A DNA stretch of 64,000 nt, taken from positions 372,001 to 436,000 of the forward strand of contig NC_037314.1 of assembly GCF_000143535.2 (NCBI RefSeq). Direction: 5' to 3'. Below, one piece after another: positions 24,401 through 35,179 of this stretch. Each line of letters starts with the position of its first letter. Positions within the stretch are counted from its first letter, which is position 1. This stretch comes from Botrytis cinerea B05.10. Lineage: Eukaryota; Ascomycota; Leotiomycetes; Helotiales; Sclerotiniaceae. The notes beneath the pieces were generated by a model that did not search any database, had not been told where the DNA came from, and saw nothing but the letters and a program-made list of their open reading frames with translations. A program made the position numbers and the translations under genes.

Positions 24401-26347
24401 CTGGAGACGACCCGCGGTCGGTATCAGTAAGTACGTAGAAGGCAGAATGGAATTGAAGTTTCAGGGCCCCTCGCGGAAGAGGAGCCGATTTGAGTATGAA
24501 GAAGACAGTGAAGATGAAGATGCCGAAATAGATGAATCTAGGCGTGAGAAGTCTCTTTTACCGCCTGAACAAACCAACATTGGTTTATTTGACCCCGCCA
24601 ACAAGCATATCCGCGACCGTATTCATGCTGGACATCAATTTCGGCCACCTTCAGAATTTCCTATGCCAGTGCAAAGTTTCTTCGAGAATCGCTCATGTTC
24701 ACAGTGGACTTGTTCCGAGGACGACGAGTTAAAGAGACACGTACGAGAGTATGCTTACAATTGGTCGCTTATTTCGAATATGTTATCAAGCCGATCGCTA
24801 TTTTCATCAGGCGCTGAGAGACGTACGCCTTGGGAATGTTTTGAACGATGGATAGCTTTAGAAGGCTTACCTGCAGAAATGCAAAAAACCGCATACTTCA
24901 AGGCCTATAACAACAGAATGGAGGCAGCCCAGCGTAATCTTCAGATTATGGCTGCTGAAGCTGCCCGGCAACCCATCGTGAATGGTCAACCAGTCCCACC
25001 TCGAAAGCGAACTACGACCACCCAACGTGTGGAGAAACGGAGGAATCAAAAACATTTAAGCTTAATTGATGCCATGAGAAGATTAGCGAAAAAACGCGAG
25101 AACTCTGCTCAAAAGCAGCAGTTGACTGCTGCACAGGCTGCAGCAAGAAAGCCAGCCGAACCAACTCAAACATGGACACCTATCAAGACCCCTCAAGAGT
25201 TTAGTCGTTTGAAACATGACCGAGAGGAGCAATACAAGAAAAGCATGGCTGCCTTCCAGCTACGGCAGGAGCAAGTTAGAAGAGTAAGTAGTCACAAGAC
25301 TTTACCCAAATTTATGTAAACATACTGACACCGCATCAGGAAGCACAAGCTCGCCAAAGAAATGCAATTCAGCAGCAACAAGCTCACCCCAATGGCTTGC
25401 CACAACGTGGTCCAGCTCTTCCGAACGGTCTCGTTCCCCCGATTGGACAACCTAACGGAAACGGCCATCTCGCTGTTCCTGGACAGAATAGACCTCGTCC
25501 GTTGCCCCCTCACATGGCTGGAGTTGGGCCGATGCCCAACAATCTTCGGATTCCGCAAGCAATGTCCAATGGTGTTCCGCAAGCTCAAATGCAGGGAGGG
25601 TTACCATTGAATCCTGCCTTAACACCTGAGCTTGCAGATGGCGCTCGTCGTGCTGCTCTGCAACAAAGACAACAACAACATATGCAGAGCATGGCGCAGC
25701 AGCAGAATAGCCCACATCCAGGACAGGCACAGAACTCCCCTCCACGAATGAATGGCATGCCTGCGCAGCCTGGATTCATGCCCAATAATATGAATTCTTA
25801 CAATAGCAACCATATCAATGGTATGGCTGGTTCTCCTGGTATATCAGCGCCTTCTCCAGCTCAAGCAGGCTCTCCTCGGCTAGACCTGCCTCCTTCCGGA
25901 CTTCCTAATGGTGGCCTGCCTCCAAATGTTCCGTTCAGTGAAATAGCACAAAACGTAAAAAAAGCCAATCCCAATGCGTCTCCAAACGAAATCCACAAGT
26001 TGGTGGGTGAAAATATAGCTGCATATGCTAACAACAGGCATTTGCAGCAGCGAGGCTTGGTCCAACCTCCAAGCGGCATAGCAACCAGTGCTATGAACGC
26101 AGCGGCCGGCAACAACAACATTGGAATGAATGGTCAAGGAGGACAGCGACCACCGCCAATCGGCATCGAGAATGCTAGTCCGCAGATGTATGCTCAAATG
26201 TTGAGTAATCATCATCAGCAGAGACTAATTACTCAGCAGGCACAACAGCAGGCAGCACAACAGCAGCAACAGCACTCGCAAGCCATCGTGAACCAAAATC
26301 GAGGGCAAGGGAATGGCAATGGGGCGCAACAAAATGGGGTAAAATGA
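21497..26347 (+). CDS. vid21: Eaf1/Vid21, scaffold subunit of the NuA4 histone acetyltransferase complex
   Basis: Four exons: 21497-21558, 21646-21798, 21887-25283 and 25340-26347, giving 1,539 residues with phase preserved at all joins. The N-terminus (SSRKRKLRELFAVCDNEG, then PARRQLRSDS) matches fungal Vid21. A long low-complexity acidic/Ser-rich part follows. The HSA domain is at about 742-790 (THWDVLLQEAKWMRTDF...WKMAVAKNLA), which binds actin and Arp4. The SANT/Myb domain is at about 1012-1068 (WTCSEDDELKRHVREYAYNW). The C-terminus is rich in Gln, Pro and Asn. Eaf1 assembles NuA4 in the nucleus and directs histone H4/H2A acetylation. The start is chosen because it alone gives the conserved N-terminus through two good introns (donors GTAATT and GTATGT, branch site ACTAAC in intron 1). 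Confidence 0.93.
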
Positions 26348-27277
26348 AGCATTGATTAATCGGTCGCGACGAAGCAAACGTTGTATGGGTTTGGTTTGCC
26401 GTGTCAAGTGCTTTTGAAGGGACGACGATTGTAGAAGTATACATAGATCTTGCTGAGCTCTTACAAGAGTTTAAGAGCTTGCACTCAGTTTTGCTAGCAT
26501 TGCTCGCAGATGACTTATTGAATTAAGAAGCATTAGTGAACATATGTACAGTTATTGTACCTTGTGCATTCCGCAAACCTAGCATGATTGAGCATTTTCG
26601 TTCTCTACTTCTCTGTCTTTAACTATTTCCTTGACTTACTGATTTCTGAAAAGCATCGATAATCTAGTTCCAGAGTTGTGATGATAACTATTCGGAGGAG
26701 ACAAAACATGCCTCAAATGACCACAAGTGCATTATTTCCTTTTGATTCACTTGCCAGAGAGACAATTCGAAAAATCATCTAATTAAAACTTTGTTCGGCT
26801 TTTTTCTTCCAAAAAATGATGTAACTTGATTCTTTTATTTGCAACTCCATATGTAGTCTAATAATGAAAGTCTGACGATATTTGTCGAGATATCTAATCA
26901 AAATTGACCTGGCCTGGGTCTCTCTTCCAGATAAAATGAGAGGGCTCTGCGTATCGATAAAAACACAATCACGTGTTAGTTTAGATGGACCCACTATATC
27001 GGCTTAAATGCTGTGTTTGGAGCATCCTAAATATATGGTAATTTAAGCTGAGTCGCAACATACATAAAGTTTGTAACACTTCAATCACAAAATACATCTT
27101 TCAATTTTATCATTAAAGCGTTCTGAGAGATTTTTATTTTTGAGCAAAATACCAATTATTAACTGTTGTCGTCGAATACTCAGATTAGGTAGCCGTGCAT
27201 ATCTTCTATTCACGCGTTGCTCGAACCATCCTTTGGATTACGCCCATACGCTCCGAATCTATATCCCGCGATCGAGA
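26348..27277. other. Intergenic region between vid21 and spp2
   Basis: About 930 bases, AT-rich towards the end, with no gene seen. It should contain the vid21 3' untranslated region and the promoter of the splicing-factor gene. The frame of the next gene stays open upstream of 27278 but has no ATG there. Confidence 0.5.
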
Positions 27278-28387
27278 ATGTTGCCATCGAGCGATGCGCC
27301 CAAAATTTCCATGAAGGGTTTCTCCTTGGGCGCAGGGTCTAAAAATGGTTCGCTGAAATCCAATGGTAGGCCGCAGCCCAAGTCGGGGTTAGGAAAGCGG
27401 CCTAGAAGCAGTTTTGCGCACGACGACGAAGATTCAGATAACTCAGATAATGGGACAAGTGCGAGAAGGGTAAAGCATGAGGCTGTTACGGGGTTTGCAG
27501 ATGGAGGCGTTATCAGAGAGGGAGATGAGAAGAGAGTGGCTGCGCCACTAGTTATTCCGAAACAAGAGAATAAAGATTGGAAGGGGGAAGCGAGAGAGAG
27601 GAAAGGAAGGGGGAGGAATTTGTTGCCAGAGGAGGAGCAGAGGAGGAGGGCTGGGGAAGAGAACGAAGAAAAGGCAGATGTTGTGAAAGGGAATGATGAG
27701 GAGATAAAATGGGGATTGACTGTGAAGACTAAAGTCAAGGAGGAGTTGATCGATAGTGAGCGAACCATTGAACAGACTACACAAGCGGCGAAAGTGGAAG
27801 ATAATCCAAAGATTAAAACTGAGGACGAGCTGGCAATCGAGGCATTGATGGGGGTCGAGTCGAAACGAAATGGGCCAGACTTGATCATTGCTTCTGTTAA
27901 TGAAAACGGAAATGATTTGGTCACAGAAGAAGATGCCTACAAGAGAGCTATTGCATCCGCACCAGATATTTCGACATTAGAAGATTATGATGCGGTGCCG
28001 GTAGAAGAATTCGGCGCCGCGCTATTAAGAGGAATGGGGTGGGATGGTAAAGAAAGAAAAGGTGGTGGAAAAGAGGTCAAGAGGAGGCAGAATTTATTAG
28101 GCTTAGGAGCAAAGGAACTGAAAGATGCAGAGGAACTAGGGGCCTGGGTTCAGAAGACCGATGCCAAAAGGTTACGACCTGGGGGTTCGTCTCATTCACA
28201 TCGAGGAAGTGATAGGGATAAGAAGAAAATGGGTGACTACGCCAGGGAGAGAGATGAGAGAAGTCATCGTAGAGATAGAGATGAGGGTCGTGATGGGGAA
28301 AGGGAAAGGGAAAGAGATCGCCATCATGATCGTGACAAATCATATAGGAGAGATAGAGATGACCACAGGGAGCGCAGGAGTCGGTGA
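27278..28387 (+). CDS. spp2: Spp2-type G-patch pre-mRNA splicing factor (GPKOW homologue)
   Basis: A single exon of 369 residues starts at the first ATG, just before KISMKGFSLG, the typical short N-terminal motif of Spp2/GPKOW. The middle is Lys/Glu-rich and low in complexity. The key block, DYDAVPVEEFGAALLRGMGW (about residues 233-252), is the Spp2-type G-patch that binds and activates the DEAH helicase Prp2 in the spliceosome before step one. After RRQNLLGLGA the protein ends in an Arg/Asp/Glu/Ser-rich tail resembling RS/RD domains of splicing proteins. Sequence and family agree well. The protein should be nuclear. Confidence 0.88.
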   Translation: MLPSSDAPKISMKGFSLGAGSKNGSLKSNGRPQPKSGLGKRPRSSFAHDDEDSDNSDNGTSARRVKHEAVTGFADGGVIREGDEKRVAAPLVIPKQENKDWKGEARERKGRGRNLLPEEEQRRRAGEENEEKADVVKGNDEEIKWGLTVKTKVKEELIDSERTIEQTTQAAKVEDNPKIKTEDELAIEALMGVESKRNGPDLIIASVNENGNDLVTEEDAYKRAIASAPDISTLEDYDAVPVEEFGAALLRGMGWDGKERKGGGKEVKRRQNLLGLGAKELKDAEELGAWVQKTDAKRLRPGGSSHSHRGSDRDKKKMGDYARERDERSHRRDRDEGRDGERERERDRHHDRDKSYRRDRDDHRERRSR

Positions 28388-29156
28388 ATCGTTTGGACGT
28401 GGTGCACGGAAAATCGAGTATTTTCATATCACCGAAGCCACATAAGAATTGTCTATAGTAATCCTGTAATTCAACAGCCGAGGGTGGCGGATCATCTCGG
28501 TAACCTGTTTTGACAATGTTACATATTGTTCTCCATCCAAAGATGTCATTCTACAACTTGCTACACCAATGACCTCTCCACAAAATCATCCTCGGATATG
28601 AAATCTTACATACTTATCTGTCGGTAGTAACCATACATACCGGGTAAGGTCCAACGATTATGTTTTATCCCAGACGTCACAGGAATAAGTACCGGATTGT
28701 TGGACAAAAAAACTGGCTCCGGAATCAAAACATAGACCGGAATCCGCAATCGTACCATGTTCCCGAGAAACAAAACAGTCGATCGAGACTTGTAGTGAGG
28801 GGGTTTCAAACATTCAAGGCGGAGAGTGAAATATTCTGTCCAATCTCATCACATGCGAGCATCATTGCACGAACATCGAGAGCCGGTTGGCAGCACCTTC
28901 CGTTTCGAATAATCTATTTCATCCGCCATGGTAGTTAGTTCTACAGGCTCATGGTGTTATTAGCTACTTCTGTAAGCTTACATATCGATCAACATGTCCA
29001 CTTCTTCAATCGTGCGGAGCTCCGTGAACCATCATGCAAGTGTCTTGGAGTTGAGTGGAACCAGATGTTGTATAAATACAGAAAGTTTGGCCTTTTCTTT
29101 CTTTATCTCTCTCTGTCAACTTCGAATCTCAAGCTTTTTGATCATTTCTATCGACC
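28388..29156. other. Intergenic region upstream of the P450 gene
   Basis: About 770 bases without a gene. CT-rich sequence (around 29097-29118) lies in the probable 5' leader of the P450, a common feature of fungal promoters. Confidence 0.45.
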
Positions 29157-31121
29157 ATGGACCACTCCACGGGTGCAATGTTGGGGTATCCTACCAAACC
29201 AACAGTCATAATTGTCGTGGTTTCTTACGCAGTCTATATCATTGTCAACAAGCTAATACTATCACATCTTCGTCGTGTTAAAGCCAAGAAGCTTGATTGC
29301 AAAAATCCTCCTGCCCAAAAGAATCGTCTTCCTTTAGGCATTGATCAGGTGACCCGAACTCTTAACTCCCTCGCGGCAAAGACTTTCCCTACCGACATTC
29401 AAAATGAATACAAAAGATTGAATGCTCTTACCTATAGCAATTCCATTCTCGGCAACGATGGCTTTGCAACTATTGACGAAAAAAACATCAAAGCAATGCT
29501 TGGAACACAATTTCCCGACTTCGATTTGGGTGCTCAAAGGAATAATAATCTCATACCATTCTTGGGCCCTGGTATATTTGCACAAGATGGGAAAGATTGG
29601 GAACGATCGAGGGCACTTATGAGACCACAATTTGCAAGGGATAATCTAAGCGATTTGGAAATGGAAGAAAGACATTTCCAGGTCTTGCTGGAGGCTCTAC
29701 CTGGAATTGAAAAAGATGGTTGGACGGGCGAAATAGATGTTCAGCCTTTGTTGTTCCGATTCACGTTGGATACGGCAACGGAATTTCTTTTGGGTCAGAG
29801 TGTTGAGAGTCAACTTGCGGGAATGAAAACTGCCCTCGACATCACGGGTGAGGTGAAAGATGTCGACGCCTTTGCAACACAATTCGATATTGGAAACATG
29901 AGCTTGGCGAAGAGATCGAAATTTGCTTCATATGCTGTGAGTGCGCTTCAATCTTTTTCACATCTCTTGAACTCCAAAGCGGGTGAATTTCCAGGTTTTA
30001 GATCTCTTTAATTTCCCAATGTAGCCCAAGCTATTTGCCCATCCTCATCAAAACTCCTCTACGATAGCCCTGCTAACCATCTCGAATTTCAGTGGCTGGT
30101 GTGGCCAAGTGGTTTCAGGAAGGCCACCAAAACTTGCCATCAAGTAATTGATCGGATAGTTGCCGGAAATCTCGAGAAAATGAAAGCAGCCGGGGATGTC
30201 GGCGATTCAGATCGTTACGTTTTCTTCGAAGCCTTAGCAGAGAAAACCCGGGATCCGATGGAACTACGTGCGCAGGTCATGAACATCCTCCTCGCGGGTC
30301 GGGATACCACAGCATCTCTTCTTGGCTTTACTATACTCAGACTAGCCCGAGATGCCACACGCTACCAAAAATTAAGAGAGATAGTCCTGGAGGAATTTGG
30401 CACTTTCAGTGAGCCGAAAAATATCACATTTACGCATATCAAGACTTGCAGATATCTCCAATGGGTTCTGAATGAAACGTTAAGATTGTATCCGTTAGTG
30501 CCATGGAACATGAGAGTGGCAAACAAAGATACTACGTTGCCACGTGGTGGTGGTAAGGATGGGAATAGCAAGATTTTTGTGAAAAAGGGTACGGTAGTGG
30601 AGTATAGTGTTTTTGCGTTGCATAGACGAAAGGAGCTTTGGGGTGAGGATGCGGATGAGTTTAAACCGGAGAGATGGGAAGGAAGGAAGGGGGGTTGGGA
30701 TTACTTACCGGTATGTTCATTATGTCGCCTTTCTCACCTTCTTTTACTTCCTCTCCTACTGTCTTCTACTTCCGAAGCAAGCTTCATTAGTCTAGATAAA
30801 ACACTCCGTCGAGTTTGCAACATCTCCCTGACACGTTTGAATACATCTCCAATCCTTCCAACTTCACACAACCTTCCCAATTTCTTAAAGGTATCACAAA
30901 TGTGAGCCCACACTAACACAAGTCTATAGTTCAATGGTGGCCCCCGCGTCTGTATAGGGCAACAATACGCACTCACAGAAGCCGGGTTCTTTATCATCAG
31001 ATTACTGCAGAAATATGATCAGATGGAAAGCGTGGACAAGACGGACGTCACGTTTAATGTGACATTGACGATGTGTAGTGGGAATGGGGTTAACGTTAAG
31101 TTGCATGAGGCCGGGCTGTGA
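29157..31121 (+). CDS. Cytochrome P450, CYP52-like (alkane/fatty-acid hydroxylase type)
   Basis: Three exons, 29157-29936, 30093-30710 and 30930-31121, encode 529 residues. An N-terminal anchor (PTVIIVVVSYAVYIIVNKLI) places it in the ER membrane. The P450 hallmarks are all present: I-helix AGRDTT (328-333), ExxR in NETLRLYP (E388, R391), PERW (452-455), and the haem loop FNGGPRVCIGQQ with Cys474 as the iron ligand. The loop sequence and the QYALTEAG that follows resemble the CYP52/CYP539 clan of omega-hydroxylases. Introns are long for this genome (156 and 219 bases); intron 2 falls immediately before the haem loop. No neighbouring P450 reductase or cluster genes are seen. The substrate is inferred from family only. 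Confidence 0.92.
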
Positions 31122-31426
31122 GGGCGGGGTCGTTTTAGTGAAGAAGAGTGGAATATAGATATCAGTATTTCAATTCGAAGTATATATCGCCCTGTCTCAA
31201 ACATCGAGTGAATCAAGCATACACCAGTATTCGTATGAAGCATTGAAGCATTGAATTGGTCTCATTTAATATGGTGAGACGGAACCATTTTTCAATAATA
31301 TTGCCCTGCAGCAGCGCAACTAATAATACAACGAGTTTATCGCCTTGAGAATTGTCATTATATAGTACAGTATATTCAGAACACGATGACTCTATAATTT
31401 TCATCAAATGAATCTAATCCCCCATT
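31122..31426. other. Short intergenic region between convergent genes
   Basis: About 305 bases between the P450 and COQ10 stop codons. It should be two 3' untranslated regions. Nothing else is seen. Confidence 0.5.
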
Positions 31427-32185
31427 TTAAGCACCGAGTTTCTTAGCTGTATCAAATGCATGGCCTAATGATGTCTTGTTATCAACCTTACCCGCCCCAG
31501 GCCCATCCAACAACTTTCTAGCTCTCAACTCAAACGCCTCAATCATCTTTGGTGCTACCTGAGGTGCAACCGCTTTACTCAACGCCGTGTATAAAGGATT
31601 CGCAAACTGAAATTCGATTACCAAGTTCACCTCCGTTTGTTCTCTCGCATCGTGTTCCGTCTTATCAGTTTGTGGCTGTCCGCTCGGTGGTTTGTAATGG
31701 AAAGGCTTCAATGACCAGCGCGTATTGAGACTTTGAAATATACTGTTGGCAGAAGCGGACTTATGGTATGTTTCCGAATGATGAGGAACGTTGGATTCAG
31801 GAATGGAAGTTGCGGCATCCCCACCGAGTGCTTCGACGATAGTGCCAGGAACGCAGAGAAGCTTGGAAGTGAAGGTTTCTTCAACGCCGGCCCAGCCAAC
31901 GGTGAGATTTGCTTCAGCGGGCCATTTTTTCCCAGTGGAATCGGGTGCGGACCATTTAGTTACAACGGAAGAGGTGCAGTAGGGGACGAAGGTCGAGTAG
32001 CTGTCCACGTCGGCGATTAGACTGTAGAGGGATGAAGATTTGTAGGGCAGGATTCGCTTTTCGGTTAGAATTTGCGGTTCGCTGCCGGGGAGAGTTATGA
32101 ACGATCGTCGGGTTGAGGGGGCAAATGTGCGGAAAGCAGATGCCGGACGTAGGGTGCGGAGCATGCCTCTCATTGGAGTAGACAT
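31427..32185 (-). CDS. coq10: COQ10, mitochondrial coenzyme Q-binding START-domain protein
   Basis: A single exon encodes 252 residues. The N-terminus (MRGMLRTLRPASAFRTFAPSTRRSF cut short: Arg/Ser/Thr-rich, no acids, residues 5-30) is a typical mitochondrial presequence. The START/polyketide-cyclase fold follows, with the diagnostic entry ILPYKSSSLYSLIADVDSY then FVPYC, and later VGWAGVEETFTSKLLC. A C-terminal helix (KAVAPQVAPKMIEAFELRA) closes the domain. COQ10 binds coenzyme Q in the inner membrane and supports its delivery to the respiratory chain. The start at 32185 is chosen because it opens directly onto the presequence; an upstream in-frame ATG would add 39 residues. An insert with Pro/Gln/His (about 175-195) is not usual in short homologues. 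Confidence 0.9.
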   Translation of the reverse strand: MSTPMRGMLRTLRPASAFRTFAPSTRRSFITLPGSEPQILTEKRILPYKSSSLYSLIADVDSYSTFVPYCTSSVVTKWSAPDSTGKKWPAEANLTVGWAGVEETFTSKLLCVPGTIVEALGGDAATSIPESNVPHHSETYHKSASANSIFQSLNTRWSLKPFHYKPPSGQPQTDKTEHDAREQTEVNLVIEFQFANPLYTALSKAVAPQVAPKMIEAFELRARKLLDGPGAGKVDNKTSLGHAFDTAKKLGA

Positions 32186-32574
32186 TTTGAGGTGATGATA
32201 ATTGATATGGCTGCGGGGTAAGAGGAAAGCGATTGAGAGGGTTGTGAATGGGTTGTTGATTTCAATTGAGGTTATATGGTTTCGAACTTCATAATTTATC
32301 AATTGGCCACAAGAATTGAAGTAACCGGAAAAGTTGGGAGCTGATTTAGCTCTGGTAGTACTTGGGTTCTACGGCATTGATGACCTCCAATTATCGTAAC
32401 CGTCATTGAAAAATTCTGCCAAAATAAGTGTTCACCGCCTCTCATGATCTAGAATTGGAGTTATTGTCTTGTTTCTTGTTTTTGGAGAGTAACTCGAAGT
32501 ACTTGTACATTCTAATATCGGATTTTTGCATGTTTACTTTCACGTATCTTCCTTAATTGCCGCATTCTCTAGCC
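32186..32574. other. Divergent promoter region
   Basis: About 390 bases between the divergent starts of coq10 and the Ser/Thr-rich small-protein gene. It should act for both genes. No defined element is recognised. Confidence 0.4.
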
Positions 32575-33018
32575 ATGGCTTCCCCTTCCCCTTCTCCAAC
32601 TTCGAGTTCGTTCAATAATTCCATCGAGAACGTAACGTCGGAGAGTTACAGGATCGGATATACTATGCTGTGTGATACTGCTGTGTCGACTTATATTCCA
32701 GCACTTAGCTCCTGGACCACCTTCACTCCGGCAACATGCTCTTATAATAGATCTCTCCCTGCTGCTGCTTCTACAACTCCTTCATTGTCCATCACTGCCA
32801 CAGGAATCACAACTCCGTCGCCCCAAGAAACAGCTCTGGGTGATGTATCCACCGTCACTGAATTCAGTAGTACCATGTCAACCACGACGATCACCGGTAG
32901 TCTGAGTACGAGTTCCCAAACGAGCAACGCGCCAAGAGAGACGTTTGGATTTGGGATGTCTGGCCTCACCAGTCTGGCTTGGATAATTTACTTCGGCTAC
33001 AAGTCCCTTCGTCGATGA
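32575..33018 (+). CDS. Hypothetical Ser/Thr-rich small protein with C-terminal hydrophobic segment
   Basis: A single exon encodes 147 residues, starting at the first ATG. More than a third of the residues are Ser or Thr, with Pro and Ala. A C-terminal hydrophobic stretch (SGLTSLAWIIYFGY) is followed by KSLRR, which fits a tail anchor rather than a GPI signal because of the basic end. There is no clear N-terminal signal peptide. Two cysteines (LCDTA and TCSYN) could pair. Composition resembles fungal surface mucin-like proteins, but no domain is recognised. It might be a genuine fast-evolving gene or a chance frame. Confidence 0.45.
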   Translation: MASPSPSPTSSSFNNSIENVTSESYRIGYTMLCDTAVSTYIPALSSWTTFTPATCSYNRSLPAAASTTPSLSITATGITTPSPQETALGDVSTVTEFSSTMSTTTITGSLSTSSQTSNAPRETFGFGMSGLTSLAWIIYFGYKSLRR

Positions 33019-33471
33019 GTGAAAGACGTGACAAATTCATTGCCGGTGAAGCATTTATACATCGTCGACAATGACGTCAGCCGAGCGAAAACCAAATTCA
33101 CACTGCAGTCGACTTTCGAATGCGCGAAAGGACATCGATCAAACAAGCAATACACATATATCATCAAGCGCATATACCTTCATTGTCGCATAACCTTCAA
33201 TGTAATTGAGGCTCTCGTCGCACCTTCCCACCGAATTCACGGGATTTTCGGATTACTTTCTTCCATGGCATCATATGGTCTGATTGGAGCGGATAAACAT
33301 GGATAAATCGTCGCGGGGTCGATCCCAGAGTGGGGTGGGGTGATATGACCGGCTCAATCCACAGCTCGAAACTACACATCTCGTTTTCAATTCTTCAACT
33401 CAATTCTTCAATCTACAAAACAAAACGATTCGGAATTTGACAATTATCTGGTGTAATAATCCTCAAACACA
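33019..33471. other. Intergenic region upstream of the polyol dehydrogenase gene
   Basis: About 450 bases that should hold the promoter and 5' leader of the dehydrogenase. A GC-rich block near 33310-33345 stands out, but no known element is recognised. Confidence 0.4.
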
Positions 33472-34614
33472 ATGGCAGATATATCAGGAAAAAGCGTAAG
33501 AGATACTCCATGTCTTGCCCTGTTTTCCAAAGCTTCTTTCTAACGTTCTCGTCTCCTGTAGAACAAGTCATTCGTTCTCGAAAAGCCTTTCTCTGTTAAA
33601 TTTGAGGAGAGGCCAGTTCCCAAACTCGAATCTGAACACGATGTTCTCATTGCCATAAACTATACTGGTATCTGCGGATCCGATGTTCATTATTGGGTTG
33701 AAGGAGCAATCGGTTCCTACGTTGTGAAAGATCCTATGATTCTTGGCCACGAATCCGCTGGTACAATTGTTAGCGTCGGTTCGGCAGTCAAAAGTCTGAA
33801 GGTTGGCGATCGTATTGCTCTCGAACCTGGTTATCCATGTCGTCGTTGTCCATCTTGTCTTTCGGGTCATTATAACCTGTGTCCCGAAATGCATTTTGCG
33901 GCCACCCCTCCTATCGATGGTACTCTTACAGGATTTTATTCTTCTCCAGCAGATTTCTGTTATAAACTCCCAGAGCATGTATCGCTTCAAGAAGGTGCTC
34001 TACTTGAGCCTCTTGCTGTAGCAGTCCATATTTGCAAGCAAGCTGTGATTACCCCAGGACAATCTGTCGTGGTAATGGGAGCAGGTCCCGTTGGTCTATT
34101 ATGTATGGCAGTGGCTCGTGCATACGGAGCATCTATCATCGTCGCAGCAGATATCCAACCTAGCCGTCTCGAATTCGCGAAATCTTTTGCCGCTACCCAC
34201 ACCTTTACTCCTCAACGTGTCTCCGCCGCAGAGAACGCTGCAACTCTGAAATCTGAAATCGGACTTCCAGATGGCGCAGATGTGGTTATAGATGCCAGTG
34301 GAGCAGAACCCTCCATTCAAACCTCTATAAATGTCGTACGTCGCGGAGGAACATATGTTCAAGGAGGAATGGGCAAAGCAGACATCAACTTCCCAATTAT
34401 GGAACTGTGCACTAAGGAAATCACGGCAAAGGGAAGTTTCAGATATGGAAGTGGTGATTATACATTGGCTCTTCAATTGGTTAGTACAGGGAAGGTAGAT
34501 GTAAAGAAATTGATTACTGGCGAAGTGCAATTTGAGGATGCGGAGCAGGCTTTCAAGAGTGTGAAGGAAGGAAAGGGGATTAAGGTCTTGATCAAGGGAC
34601 CAAATGAAAATTAA
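33472..34614 (+). CDS. Zinc-dependent xylitol/sorbitol dehydrogenase (D-xylulose reductase type)
   Basis: Two exons, 33472-33495 and 33562-34614, give 358 residues; the first exon codes only for MADISGKS and the 66-base intron has a GTAAGA donor and a TAG acceptor. The catalytic zinc ligands Cys46 (GICGSDVHYW), His71 and Glu72 (GHES) are present, with Glu158 (LLEPLAVAVH). The four structural zinc cysteines are 101, 104, 107 and 115. The Rossmann loop GAGPVG is at 181-186, and Asp205 at the end of the second strand favours NAD over NADP. The protein oxidises xylitol or a related polyol in cytosolic pentose metabolism. Substrate choice between xylitol, sorbitol and arabinitol cannot be settled from sequence alone. 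Confidence 0.9.
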
Positions 34615-35179
34615 ATGTCATGGATTGTGCATATTGTAGCGTAGGAGTCGAGGTAGGCAGAGTGTAAGCGTTTTGGGAAATGAAGGGGCATGGACGATGA
34701 GGGATCAGGATATCCCATCTGAAGTGCCAAATTGAAAATAGGGGAATCTTGTTCTCTGCAAGTGTATTATTGTATATAGTTAACTGAATGAATATATGTC
34801 CTCTGTACTAGTATGGCTGTTCATCTGAATTCCTCTTGGGCTGTGTTGCGATCGCGTAGGTTGTTTCGATGGGTTCCAGGTAAGATACAATTATCCTAAA
34901 ACAAGTTCATACTTCCAGCCTACGAAGAATAGGTGTATTCGTCTGGTTTGTATGTATATGCTATCAGGAGATGAGATTTAACAACATGGAAAGACAGATC
35001 TTTGTATTCATCTATTTCATGAAAAAAATTCCCCCCTAGCACCAATCCATCATAAAAAAAAATCATTCAATCGTTACTGCGACCCTATAAAACAAAACCG
35101 ATCCACTTTGAGAAAAAGAAAATGAAGAAAGAAGAACACCAGAAGCAGAAGAAAACAGGAGAATAGCAATCACAATTCT
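34615..35179. other. Intergenic region between convergent genes
   Basis: About 565 bases between the stop codons of the dehydrogenase and the beta-mannosidase. It should be 3' untranslated sequence of both. Its last part is A-rich. No gene is seen. Confidence 0.5.

Noticed and set aside
33280..33345. GGTCGATCCC sequence resembling a tRNA B box
   Set aside because: No A box at the right distance and no cloverleaf arms could be drawn around it.
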